A DNA stretch of 39,561 nucleotides. Origin: an uncultured Hyphomicrobiales bacterium. Its GTDB lineage: Bacteria > Pseudomonadota > Alphaproteobacteria > Rhizobiales > Xanthobacteraceae. The stretch spans positions 1 through 39,561 of the forward strand of contig CAISIV010000157.1 in NCBI GenBank assembly GCA_903885555.1, read 5' to 3'. Made by a program: the position numbers and the translations under genes. This document shows positions 8,158 to 16,260 of this stretch, piece after piece (position 1 is the first letter of the stretch; every line of letters starts with the position of its first letter). The notes beneath the pieces are model-generated. The model made no database searches. It saw nothing but the letters and a program-made list of their open reading frames with translations, and had not been told where the DNA came from.

Positions 8158-9409
8158 TTTCGACCTCCCCGCTCGCCCGCAGCGCCCAGGTCTGAATGCC
8201 GTTGTTGTGATAGATCGAATTGACGCCGCGGATCTTGCGCAGTTCTGCCTTCGACGGCTGCACATAGCCGGTCTCGTCGATGGCGCGCGACTGCAGCAGC
8301 AGCTCCGCTCCGTTCCAGTCGAATTCGGCGTAGAAACGCACGCAGGCGCGATCGAACACCGGGCCGTCAATGCGCGCGGTGCGCCAGTTGCGACCGCCGT
8401 CGAGCGACACGTCGACACGCTTGATCTTGCCGCGGCCCGACCAGGCGAGGCCTGAGATGACAGTGAACCCTTTGCGCTTGAGTGGCGCCTGCGGCGACGG
8501 CGAGGTGATGACGGACTTGGCGTCCATCTCGAAGGTGAACTTGCGCGCCTTGCCGTTTTCCAGAAGGTCTGTGTACTTGGCCGTCTCCTCGCGCGTGTAC
8601 CAGGGCTGATCGCCGAGCTTGATGCGGCGCAGCCATTTCACCCAGACATTGCCTTCCCAGCCCGGCACGACAAGGCGAACCGGGTAGCCCTGCTCCGGCC
8701 GCAGCATCTCGCCATTCATACGATAGGCGACGAGACAATCATCGAGCGCCTTGGCCATCGGGATGGAGCGATTCATCGCCGCGGCGTCGCCGCCTTCGGC
8801 CATCAGCCAGGTCGCATTGGGTTTCAGACCCGCCTGCTCGAGTAACAACTTCAGCGGCACGCCGGTGTATTGCACGCAATGCACCATGCCGTGGGTGTAC
8901 TGGCAGCCGTTGAGCTGCGCGCCGCGCCACTCCATGCCCGAGTTCGCCGCGCATTCGAGGAAGTAGATGCGGTTGACGCGCGGCAGGCGCTTCAGGTCTT
9001 CCAGCGTAAAAGTCAGCGGCTTGTCGACAAGACCGTGGATCATCAGCCGGTAGTCGTTTGGATCGATCTCGGCGATGCCGGAATGATGGCGCTCGAAGCA
9101 CAGACCGTTCGGAGTGATGATACCGTCGAGTTCATGAAGCGGCGTGAAGCTGACGGAAGACTCGCGGCTCGCCGTGAGCCATTGCACGTCGCGGCGCACG
9201 ACATCCTTCTCGAACTTCGACGGAGCGCCGTACGGATGGCTGGCGACGCCCTCGCCGAGTTGCTTGCTCCAGCCGGCGACATTGGGCGGGAGATTCTTTT
9301 CGTCGGCACGAGCGGCGCCAGTTGCGCCTGCGACCGCCAAACCCGCTGCACCGGCAAGAAAGCGGCGGCGCGAGCTGCGTTTCTTTTCAGGATCGGTCGG
9401 CTCGATCAT
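8141..9409 (-). CDS. soxC: SoxC, molybdopterin subunit of sulfane dehydrogenase
   Basis: This 422-residue periplasmic molybdoenzyme of the sulfite oxidase family starts with a twin-arginine signal (RSSRRRFLAGAAGLAVAGAT, residues 11-30). The molybdenum cysteine is Cys153 in FLECAANSG, followed by the VVPGWEGN-type cofactor segment and a C-terminal dimerisation domain (WSGRGKIKRVDVSLDGGRNW). SoxCD takes six electrons from SoxY-bound sulfane sulfur, so a cell with it oxidises thiosulfate fully to sulfate instead of making sulfur globules. GGGAG lies 6 nt before the ATG. It follows soxB by 75 bp and overlaps soxD. Confidence 0.93.
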   Translation of the reverse strand: MIEPTDPEKKRSSRRRFLAGAAGLAVAGATGAARADEKNLPPNVAGWSKQLGEGVASHPYGAPSKFEKDVVRRDVQWLTASRESSVSFTPLHELDGIITPNGLCFERHHSGIAEIDPNDYRLMIHGLVDKPLTFTLEDLKRLPRVNRIYFLECAANSGMEWRGAQLNGCQYTHGMVHCVQYTGVPLKLLLEQAGLKPNATWLMAEGGDAAAMNRSIPMAKALDDCLVAYRMNGEMLRPEQGYPVRLVVPGWEGNVWVKWLRRIKLGDQPWYTREETAKYTDLLENGKARKFTFEMDAKSVITSPSPQAPLKRKGFTVISGLAWSGRGKIKRVDVSLDGGRNWRTARIDGPVFDRACVRFYAEFDWNGAELLLQSRAIDETGYVQPSKAELRKIRGVNSIYHNNGIQTWALRASGEVENVEVG

Positions 9410-9484
9410 CGGCGGCTCCCGGCGGATCGCTCTGGCCGAAGCGTCATATCACATTCTATTTCATGAATGTCATAGCCGGCGTAT

Positions 9485-11173
9485 TTAGACACCGGAAATT
9501 TTCACGCTCGTATTAGGCGCTATGCGAACCGTCTTCTCGGCGGCAATGTATTTTTCGACCAGGTCCCAGACCGGCGGGCCCTCGGTGCCCTCGTTGACCG
9601 AAGCCCAGCCGGCGACGGTGTATTCCTTGGCCGGTTCGATCGGCTTTCCGGTCTTGAGGTGAGTCATGCCAGAAATGCGCTGGCCGATCGGCTTACTCAC
9701 GTCGATCGAATAACCAAGCCCGCCGCAGCGCACCATGTCGCCGCCTTGCTGGTAGTACGGGTCGGGATTGAACAGGTTGTCGGCGACATCTTCGAGAATG
9801 TCCTTGAGCCGCTCGCCCGTCATCGGCATCCGATAGACCTGCGGATAGGTGATGGCCGTGGCGTTGTGGATGTCTTCCATGGTGATCGGTGCACCCGGCA
9901 ACACGCTGGTGCCCCAGCGGAAGCCCGGCGACAGCACGATCTCGGCGTCACGCTCCTTCAGCAGCGCTGCGCAGATCAGATCATCGAAGGTGCCGTTGAA
10001 ATTGCCGCGCCGGTACAGAAGTCCGTCCGCCTGCCCCACGACCCGCGCCAGTTCCTTCGCGTAAGGCGCGCGCGCCTTGGTGATGGCGGCCGTCATCTCG
10101 GCATCGGGCGCGATGACGTCTGCAAACAGCGGGATCAATTTGTAGCGGAAGCCTTTCACCGCGCCGTCCTGCACGTCGAGATCGAGACGCGAGACGAACT
10201 TGCCGTGGCTGCCGGACGCGATCAGCAGCGTCTTGCCGACCGTGACCGCCTCGGGCAACGCATCATGCGTATGGCTCGTGAGGATCACATCGATGCCAGC
10301 GACGCGCGAAGCCAATTTGCGGTCGACGTCGAAGCCGTTATGCGACAGCAGCACGACCAGTTGCGCGCCGGCCTTGCGCGCCTTGTCGACCTGGGAGCGC
10401 ACGTCTTCCTCGCGGATACCGAACGACCATTTCGGCATCATCCAGCGCGGATTAGCGACCGGCGTATAGGGGAAGGCCTGCCCCAGCACTGCGACCTTGA
10501 CGCCGCCGCGCGTAAACATCTTCATCGCCTCGAAGGCCGGCTCGTTCCATTCCGTGTCGCGGATGTTCAGCGCCAGAAACGGAAAGCCGAGCCCCTCGAT
10601 CAACTGCTTGACCCGCGCTTCGCCATACGTGAACTCCCAATGGCCGGTCATGGCATCGGGCTTCAGCAGCGCCATGCAGTCGACCATGTCCTGGCCTTTG
10701 CTGGCATTGGCGCTGAGCGAGCCCTGCCAGGTGTCACCACCGTCGAGCATCAACACTTTGTCGTCACGCTCGGCGCGCACTTTTTTGACGACGGTCGCCA
10801 GACGATCGAGCCCGCCGATCTTGCCGTAGCTCTTCGCCAGCGCGGAGAAGTCCTCCGACGTCATGGCGTAAGCGGCGGCGGATTTTTCCGAAATGCCGAA
10901 ACGCTTGAGGAAATCGCTGCCCGTCAGATGTGGCGGCTGCCCCCTCGCCTCGCCGACGCCCAGATTGACCGACGGCTCGCGGAAATAGACCGGCATCAAC
11001 TGGCCGTGGATGTCGGCAACATGCAGCAGCGTGACGTTGCCGAGCGGATCGAACTTGAGAAGCTCTTCCTGGGTCAGCCGTTGCTGGGCAAAGGCACGCG
11101 TGAGGCTACCTCCGCCCGCCACCAGCGCGGCGGTCGCCGCGCCGACCTGGAGCATTTCGCGGCGAGTGATCAT
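9485..11173 (-). CDS. soxB: SoxB, SoxY-thiocysteine S-sulfate thiol esterase
   Basis: At 562 residues this is full length for SoxB. It has a Tat signal (TRREMLQVGAATAALVAGG), then the calcineurin-like metallophosphatase domain with the metal ligands in ADIHGQL, GGDTWQGS, GHWEFTYG and TSHTHDA. The 5'-nucleotidase C-terminal domain follows from about residue 370. With a dimanganese centre it hydrolyses the sulfate group from thiosulfate attached to SoxY. The gene lies 30 bp after the fused soxXA on the same strand. The residues expected for the active site are all present. Confidence 0.95.
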   Translation of the reverse strand: MITRREMLQVGAATAALVAGGGSLTRAFAQQRLTQEELLKFDPLGNVTLLHVADIHGQLMPVYFREPSVNLGVGEARGQPPHLTGSDFLKRFGISEKSAAAYAMTSEDFSALAKSYGKIGGLDRLATVVKKVRAERDDKVLMLDGGDTWQGSLSANASKGQDMVDCMALLKPDAMTGHWEFTYGEARVKQLIEGLGFPFLALNIRDTEWNEPAFEAMKMFTRGGVKVAVLGQAFPYTPVANPRWMMPKWSFGIREEDVRSQVDKARKAGAQLVVLLSHNGFDVDRKLASRVAGIDVILTSHTHDALPEAVTVGKTLLIASGSHGKFVSRLDLDVQDGAVKGFRYKLIPLFADVIAPDAEMTAAITKARAPYAKELARVVGQADGLLYRRGNFNGTFDDLICAALLKERDAEIVLSPGFRWGTSVLPGAPITMEDIHNATAITYPQVYRMPMTGERLKDILEDVADNLFNPDPYYQQGGDMVRCGGLGYSIDVSKPIGQRISGMTHLKTGKPIEPAKEYTVAGWASVNEGTEGPPVWDLVEKYIAAEKTVRIAPNTSVKISGV

Positions 11174-11203
11174 CGCGCCAGCCTGTTATGCGCGCACAAA
11201 GCG

Positions 11204-12475
11204 CTAGTGCCGGATGCCGGGCACACTCAGCTTTTGGCCTTCGTTCTGCGACACAAGGTACAGTTCAAGATCGCCGTATTCCTTGGCATCCGGAGCCAGC
11301 TCGTCGGCGCGGATGTTGACCTGGCACCACTGGAAACGCTGACGGATATCCCAGATCGCCTGCAGGCTGGTCCGCCACGTCGGGAAGTGATCGGCCTGGC
11401 CTTTCGGCTCGCCCAGCCACTGGCCGCGGATCCACTTGTTGGCGGATTTGCCGTGGCAGTCGGTGCAGGCAAAGTTGAGCTCGCCGACCTTGCGAGCGCT
11501 CAGCGCCTTGCCGCGCTCGATCGCGGCCTTCGACTCCGCACTGGTGGTGTCGATCTTGATCGGCGTTCCGTTGGCGAGATAGTGCAGATAGACCGACATC
11601 ACGCGGTTCTCGTCGGTTTCCATCAGCCAGGTATCGCCGGTGGTGGCTTTGGTGTGGCGCGTGACGAATTCCTCGACACCCAGAACCTTGTTGAGCCGCG
11701 GCTCCCACTTCGGCATCGACGCCGCCCAGGTCTTGAAGCTTTCCTTCGGATCGCTATGGCAGGTGTTGCAGGAGAAGCCGATGGCGCTCTTCTGCTTCCA
11801 CAGTTCCTGCGCCTTATCGACCGCCCACATGCCGGGATTTTCGATCGGATCGAGATTGTCGCGCTTCTCGACCGGCGCCGGGCGCTTGTCCGGATTATCG
11901 AGCTCGGTCTTGTAGGGCGCCGGAGACTTCAGGGTCTTGAGGAAGGCGACGATGTCGTTGATTTCGGCTTCGTTGAAAATGCCGTGACCACCCCAAGGCG
12001 GCATCACGGTTTCCGGATTGTAGACGCGCGCATCGAAAACATAATTGAACAACCACTTGTCCTCGCGTCCAGCATTGCCGATTTCCGACAGATCGGGACC
12101 GACATTGCCCGGCAAGGCAGTGCCGCCAGCCGGGCCCATGGTGTGACAGGCCAGGCACGAGCCGCCACGATTGCGGTCCGCGACCAGAACGGCGCCCTTG
12201 GTGCTGTCGCCGGTAATTGGGCCGGTCAGTTTGCGCGCCGCTGTCGGGGGCGGCGGTGACGCCAGATTGGCGAGCGTGTTAAATTTGGAGGCGTCGCGCA
12301 CCGGCCAGCCGGCATAGCGCTTCCAGGGCTGAGCCGAAGCGTCGCCGGTGTCGAGTTGCGGCAGACGTTTACCGGCCTGCGCATTGGCGTCCGAGCCGGG
12401 GGGCACAATGAACGCGCCAGCGGCGATCAGCATCGCAGCCGCTACACTGCCAACCAGAATCCGTTTCCGCATCAT
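11204..12475 (-). CDS. soxXA: SoxX-SoxA fusion, triheme cytochrome c that loads thiosulfate onto SoxYZ
   Basis: This 423-residue exported protein joins two subunits that are separate in the well-studied Sox systems. After a signal peptide, residues about 85-190 are SoxX-like: heme site CLACH (107-111), GNVGPDLS, the methionine-ligand segment VMPPWGGHG (Met158) and EINDIVAFLKTL. A proline-rich linker (about 186-215) leads to a diheme SoxA with CNTCH (236-240), CTDCH (337-341), and the catalytic heme-ligand cysteine in RFQWCQV (Cys384). The family reaction is oxidative attachment of thiosulfate to the SoxY cysteine. Start: GGAGG 5 nt before ATG at 12475 (a second ATG is adjacent). The open frame runs unbroken through both domains, so this is not a gap artefact unless a base was lost in assembly. 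It lies between soxZ and soxB. Confidence 0.9.
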   Translation of the reverse strand: MMRKRILVGSVAAAMLIAAGAFIVPPGSDANAQAGKRLPQLDTGDASAQPWKRYAGWPVRDASKFNTLANLASPPPPTAARKLTGPITGDSTKGAVLVADRNRGGSCLACHTMGPAGGTALPGNVGPDLSEIGNAGREDKWLFNYVFDARVYNPETVMPPWGGHGIFNEAEINDIVAFLKTLKSPAPYKTELDNPDKRPAPVEKRDNLDPIENPGMWAVDKAQELWKQKSAIGFSCNTCHSDPKESFKTWAASMPKWEPRLNKVLGVEEFVTRHTKATTGDTWLMETDENRVMSVYLHYLANGTPIKIDTTSAESKAAIERGKALSARKVGELNFACTDCHGKSANKWIRGQWLGEPKGQADHFPTWRTSLQAIWDIRQRFQWCQVNIRADELAPDAKEYGDLELYLVSQNEGQKLSVPGIRH

Positions 12476-12534
12476 CCGATCCTCCACGAGCTTTTATTGT
12501 CGCCTCCGCGCCGCGTTATCCGCAGTGCGTCGCA

Positions 12535-12858
12535 TCAGGCCACGGTAATTTTTTCTTCCGCGGTAATGATGCTGCCGTCGTCGTCGGTCCAGGAGAACTT
12601 GAACGTGCCGCTCTCCTCCACCTTCGCGGTGAACTGCAGGTACGGATTGGCGGCGACCGCCGGCTCGATGGTGGCGGAGAATACCGGCTTGCCGTTGAAC
12701 TCGGCGGTAAACTTGTTGATGATCCGGCGCGGAATGGTCTTGCCGTCTTTGTCCTTGCGCTGACCCGACTCCATGACGTGCGGCATCAGCGTCTTGATCT
12801 CGATGATCTCGCCCTTCTTGGCTTCTTTGGGCAATTTGAGCCGCGGCTTTTCCGCCAT
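12535..12858 (-). CDS. soxZ: SoxZ, partner of the sulfur carrier SoxY
   Basis: This 107-residue protein matches SoxZ over its whole length: the KGEIIEIKTLMPHVMESGQR opening, IPRRIINKFTAEFNG, and a C-terminal Ig-like beta sandwich (GTFKFSWTDDDGSIITAEEKI). It has no signal peptide, as usual; it is carried to the periplasm as a complex with Tat-exported SoxY. GGAG lies 7 nt before the ATG. It lies 51 bp after soxY and 59 bp before soxXA. Confidence 0.93.
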   Translation of the reverse strand: MAEKPRLKLPKEAKKGEIIEIKTLMPHVMESGQRKDKDGKTIPRRIINKFTAEFNGKPVFSATIEPAVAANPYLQFTAKVEESGTFKFSWTDDDGSIITAEEKITVA

Positions 12859-12909
12859 TGTGGTCTCCTGATTTTCTAAAATTCAAATCCTGGAAAGTTC
12901 GAAATGCGA

Positions 12910-13365
12910 TCAGCCGCCGCAGCCGCCGATCGTGACCTTGACCTGCTTCTGGGCGGCGTAGAACTCGCCCTTGCTGGTCTTGGCGACGACGACGATGTTC
13001 TGCGTGGCGGCGAGCCGGATGCGGGTCTGGGCTTCCGCCTTGCCCGACAGCGGCGTGAAGTGGAACGTCACCACGCCCGGGTTCGGATTGCCTTCGGAGA
13101 CGACCAGCACGTCGCTGACATAGTTCTCGGCCGTCATCGGCGCATCGACCGACACGGTCAGCGGCACGGTGTTGCCGTTCTCGGCGATTTCGGGAAGCTC
13201 GATGGTGATCTTGCCCTGCGTCGCCGCCTTGCCGCCGGTGAACTTGGCGACGTCATCGGCTGCCTCTTTGGCGGCGGCATGCGCGCCCTGGTTCCAGCCG
13301 ACCACGGTAAGCGTCACGGCACCGGCGCCGACGGCCAGGGCTGCGCGACGAGTCATATTCCGCAT
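12910..13365 (-). CDS. soxY: SoxY, covalent sulfur-substrate carrier
   Basis: This 151-residue periplasmic carrier has a Tat-type signal (NMTRRAALAVGAGAV, cleavage near AHA30) and ends with the hallmark GGCGG. The cysteine (Cys149) carries thiosulfate and its sulfur intermediates from enzyme to enzyme. I placed the start at 13365 because GGGAGGAAG sits at the right distance before this ATG. An upstream in-frame ATG at 13389 would add eight residues without such a site. It is the first gene of the YZ-XA-B-C-D series. A palindrome that resembles a persulfide-repressor operator lies about 85-100 bp upstream. Confidence 0.95.
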   Translation of the reverse strand: MRNMTRRAALAVGAGAVTLTVVGWNQGAHAAAKEAADDVAKFTGGKAATQGKITIELPEIAENGNTVPLTVSVDAPMTAENYVSDVLVVSEGNPNPGVVTFHFTPLSGKAEAQTRIRLAATQNIVVVAKTSKGEFYAAQKQVKVTIGGCGG

Positions 13366-13449
13366 CGAGACTTCCTCCCGAATCAACATGTTGGGGCAAA
13401 ACTCCGCCCGCTCCGAACATAGCCATGGGTGATGGTGGGTTCAAATCGT

Positions 13450-13465
13450 ATTCAGTAAAAAGAAT
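13450..13465. promoter_or_regulatory. Candidate SoxR operator in front of soxY
   Basis: ATTC-N8-GAAT (extended by one T/A pair on each side) lies in an AT-rich patch in the 137-bp gap between soxW and soxY. As I recall, SqrR/BigR-type persulfide repressors bind a palindrome of this spacing. The window encodes such a repressor (soxR, 23375-23719). It is placed where it could block the soxY promoter. Confidence 0.5.
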
Positions 13466-13502
13466 ATACGCACTGCTGCACTGCACTCGGGCAGCATAGA
13501 AT

Positions 13503-14090
13503 TCAGCTCGGCAGGGCTTTGACGAAATCCCTGAAGCTCTTGGTCTCATAAGCCTTTTCGCGAACGAATCGAAACATCGCCAGGAAGTCGTCCGGCCGCA
13601 GATAGCCGGGCGCGCGGGCGACCTCTCGCTTGGCCGGGGCCAGCGGCTTCAAGGCCGCGGCGCGCTCGCCGAAGAACTGGAATGTCGGGGTGAATCGCAC
13701 GCCATATTTCGCCGCCAGGTCCTTCTCCGACATCTCGGTGCCGTCGAAATCAATGACTTTGCGCGAACCGATGATGTTGAGCTGCAGAACTTCGTAATTA
13801 GCCTTGATGTAATCGGCGATTTTCGGCTGCGCAAAATTGACGAAATGGGTTTCCTTGCAATACGGGCAGCCTTTGAGCTCCCACATGATCGCGAAGCGCT
13901 TGCCTTCCTTGGCCGCGCCTTCGAGATCGTCGCTAAGGTCCAGAAAACTCTCCAGAAACCACGACTGCTTGTAGAGCCCGTCGTCGGTCAGAACAGGCTC
14001 CTCGGCGCGCGCAGCGCCAACCGCGGCCACGCTCGCGACCCCTACCAGTAGTGTGCGCCGGGTGAATTTCATGGTCTTAGAAGTATCCAT
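13503..14090 (-). CDS. soxW: SoxW-like periplasmic thioredoxin
   Basis: This 195-residue exported thioredoxin-fold protein has a signal sequence with a twin arginine (KFTRRTLLVGVASVAAVGAARA) and the active site CPYC (Cys75, Cys78). The LKGCPYCKETH and RFTPTFQFFGERA (cis-Pro loop) segments match the SoxW-type thioredoxins. It should keep SoxY or other Sox thiols reduced, using electrons from the membrane protein SoxV. It is upstream of soxY on the same strand and probably shares its regulation in part. Start is uncertain: ATG at 14090 or at 14072 (MKFTRR...); neither has a strong ribosome site. It is divergent from the unknown gene at 14139. Confidence 0.8.
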   Translation of the reverse strand: MDTSKTMKFTRRTLLVGVASVAAVGAARAEEPVLTDDGLYKQSWFLESFLDLSDDLEGAAKEGKRFAIMWELKGCPYCKETHFVNFAQPKIADYIKANYEVLQLNIIGSRKVIDFDGTEMSEKDLAAKYGVRFTPTFQFFGERAAALKPLAPAKREVARAPGYLRPDDFLAMFRFVREKAYETKSFRDFVKALPS

Positions 14091-14120
14091 GCTCGGCCCC
14101 GAGGTCTATATGCTCGGCCC
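14089..14120. repeat. Short direct repeat at the soxW start
   Basis: ATGCTCGGCCC occurs at 14089-14099 and again at 14109-14119, a 20-bp spacing of about two helical turns, between the divergent soxW and 14139 genes. It could be a protein-binding pair or chance; only two copies are seen. Confidence 0.35.
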
Positions 14121-14138
14121 GGAATTAAGGTGGTCCCG

Positions 14139-14867
14139 ATGTGGCGATGCTGGCTACGAAGCGCAATCCTCGGTCTCGCCTTGTGGACCGGCAGCCATGC
14201 CCTGGCCGGCGACCTCGCCGACTTCAACGCGCTCATGGAGGGGGTAACAAGCCATATTCGCGTTGCGCTCGGTTATCTGAGGACCGGGAATACCGATCTT
14301 GCGTCTCTGGAAATCGATCGTACCCGCGAAGCCTGGGGCAAACTGCAACAGCATTTCGGCAGCCGCCGCCCGGACATGTTCGAGACCAGCCCGCGCTACA
14401 AGAACATCGTGACCGGTGTCGCCGCCCGGCTGGTGGGCGCGGAGTTGCTACTCAATGCCGGACGGCCCGATGCCGCGATGGAGTCCCTCAATGCCTTGCG
14501 CGGCGAGTTCTACGATCTACGCAAGGCGAGCGGCATTGTCGTGCTGGCCGACTGTGTGCGCGACGCCAACACGGCGATGGACGCGTTGATGGTCTACAAT
14601 GACCGCGCACTCGACTTCGCCAAGTCCGAAACGCGCCTGGATCTTGTCGCCAAAACGGCGATCTACGGCGAGACGCTCAAGCGCTGCGACGGCATCGCGG
14701 GTGAAGCGGTGCGCAAGGAGCCGGAGTTTCGCCGGCTGGTTGATGGCGCACAGGCAAGCCTCACGCTCATTCCCAAAGCCATCGAGACGCGCGATCCCGA
14801 CCTCTTGCACCGCGTGCTGATCGAACTGCGCTCGTTCGACAATCTGCTGGCGTTCCGCTTTGGCTAG
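14139..14867 (+). CDS. Unknown exported helical protein next to soxW
   Basis: This 242-residue protein has a signal peptide (MWRCWLRSAILGLALWTGSHALAG). I do not recognise a family. The mature part is almost wholly helical and Arg/Ala-rich, about the size of two four-helix bundles (ALGYLRTGNTDLASLEIDRTREAWGKL). That recalls cytochrome c' architecture, but there is no CxxCH heme site. It has two cysteines (LADC, LKRC). AAGGTGG before the ATG at 14139 supports this start over a GTG at 14130. It is divergent from soxW and 8 bp upstream of fumarylacetoacetase, so it probably shares a transcript with the latter. A role in Sox chemistry is only suggested by position. Confidence 0.65.
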   Translation: MWRCWLRSAILGLALWTGSHALAGDLADFNALMEGVTSHIRVALGYLRTGNTDLASLEIDRTREAWGKLQQHFGSRRPDMFETSPRYKNIVTGVAARLVGAELLLNAGRPDAAMESLNALRGEFYDLRKASGIVVLADCVRDANTAMDALMVYNDRALDFAKSETRLDLVAKTAIYGETLKRCDGIAGEAVRKEPEFRRLVDGAQASLTLIPKAIETRDPDLLHRVLIELRSFDNLLAFRFG

Positions 14868-14875
14868 GAATTGAA

Positions 14876-16207
14876 ATGACAACGTTGAACGAGACCCACG
14901 ATCCGGCCCGCAAGAGCTGGATCGAAACGGCAAACGCGGCGAACACAGACTTCCCCATCCAGAATTTGCCGTTCGGCGTATTCACTGCACCGGGCCGCGA
15001 TGCGCGCGGCGGCGTCGCCATCGGCGACATGATTTTCGACATCAAGGCGGCACTTGAAGCAGGGCTGTTCTCGTCGGCAGCAACTGAAGTGGCGAAAGCG
15101 GCATCCCTTCCCGCACTCAATACCTTTATGGCCATGCCGCCGGCGCACGTCTCCGGTTTGCGCCGCGAATTGTCCGATCTGCTGCGCACAGGCGGACGTG
15201 CCGAGAAACATAAAAGCAATCTGCTGGTGCCGATGAACAGCGCCACGATGAAAGTACCGGCCGATATCGGCGGTTTCACCGACTTCTTCACCTCGATCGA
15301 TCACGTCACCCGCGCCACCCGTGTGCTGCGGCCCGATGCGCCGATCCCGCCGTCGTTCAAGCATCTGCCGATGGCCTATAACGGCCGCGCCAGCTCGATC
15401 GTGGCCAGCGGCGTGCCGGTGATACGGCCGCAAGGCCAGCAGGGCCGCAGCAACGGCGCATCCGCCTTCGCACCATCGCGCATGCTCGACTACGAACTCG
15501 AAGTCGGCATCTATGTCGGCGCCGGCAACGAACTCGGCCATCCCATCCCGCTGCACGAAGCGCGCGACCGGATCTTTGGCCTCTGCCTGCTCAACGACTG
15601 GTCGGCACGCGATATCCAGCGTTTCGAAAGTTTCCCGCTCGGGCCGTTCCTCGGCAAATGCTTCGCCACCAGTGTGTCACCTTGGATCGTTACCACGGAG
15701 GCACTAGCGCCGTTCCGCGTATCGAGCCGCAAGCGCACCGCCGACGATCCGCCGCTGCACGATCATCTCAGCGACGCCCGCGACCAGACCGAAGGCGGCT
15801 TCGACATCGCGCTGACGGCGGCGCTGGAAACGCCTGCGATGCGCGCCAAAGGGGACGCGCCCGCCCCCATCACGCGCACCAACCTCAACGCGCTCTACTG
15901 GAGCTGCGCGCAAATGATCACGCATCACGCGTCGAACGGTTGCAACCTCGAGCCCGGCGATCTGCTCGGCACCGGTACGCTGTCCGGCCCGACCGACGAG
16001 AGCCGCGCCTGCATGCTGGAACTCACCACCGGCGGCAAGCAACCGCTCACTCTTCCAAATGGTGAAAATCGCAACTGGCTTGAAGACGGCGACGCGGTTG
16101 TTTTCAACGGACGCTGCAATCGCGACGGCGCTGTTTCGATCGGCTTTGGCGAATGCCGCGCCGAAATCGCGCCCGCGCTTGCTACGGCTTTGCCCTCTCG
16201 ACTATAG
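14876..16207 (+). CDS. fahA: Fumarylacetoacetase
   Basis: This 443-residue cytoplasmic enzyme would cleave fumarylacetoacetate to fumarate and acetoacetate, the last step of tyrosine/homogentisate breakdown. The N-terminal SH3-like domain (1-125) is present. The catalytic domain has the metal and catalytic residues in FTDFFTSIDH (Asp136, His143), YELEVG (Glu207, Glu209) and NDWSARD (Asp241), equivalent to Asp126, His133, Glu199, Glu201 and Asp233 of the mammalian enzyme. LEPGDLLGTGTLSGP is near the C-terminus. It lies 8 bp after the unknown exported protein gene. No homogentisate dioxygenase or maleylacetoacetate isomerase is in the window, so the partner genes must be elsewhere or the substrate may be a related diketo acid. 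Confidence 0.93.
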   Translation: MTTLNETHDPARKSWIETANAANTDFPIQNLPFGVFTAPGRDARGGVAIGDMIFDIKAALEAGLFSSAATEVAKAASLPALNTFMAMPPAHVSGLRRELSDLLRTGGRAEKHKSNLLVPMNSATMKVPADIGGFTDFFTSIDHVTRATRVLRPDAPIPPSFKHLPMAYNGRASSIVASGVPVIRPQGQQGRSNGASAFAPSRMLDYELEVGIYVGAGNELGHPIPLHEARDRIFGLCLLNDWSARDIQRFESFPLGPFLGKCFATSVSPWIVTTEALAPFRVSSRKRTADDPPLHDHLSDARDQTEGGFDIALTAALETPAMRAKGDAPAPITRTNLNALYWSCAQMITHHASNGCNLEPGDLLGTGTLSGPTDESRACMLELTTGGKQPLTLPNGENRNWLEDGDAVVFNGRCNRDGAVSIGFGECRAEIAPALATALPSRL

Positions 16208-16260
16208 CTTCTCCCAACAGGCCGACACTCAAATAACGGCCAAACAGGGGGATTACGTCC

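Noticed and set aside
7498-8418. A longer start for soxD at 8418
   Set aside because: The extra 87 residues run over soxC in another frame and have no signal peptide; ATG 8157 has a good ribosome site and a signal peptide directly after it.
9659-12259. A plus-strand open frame of 866 codons opposite soxB and soxXA
   Set aside because: It runs antisense to two well-supported Sox genes, has Arg/His/Asp-rich low-information sequence, and is explained by GC-rich codon bias of the opposite strand.
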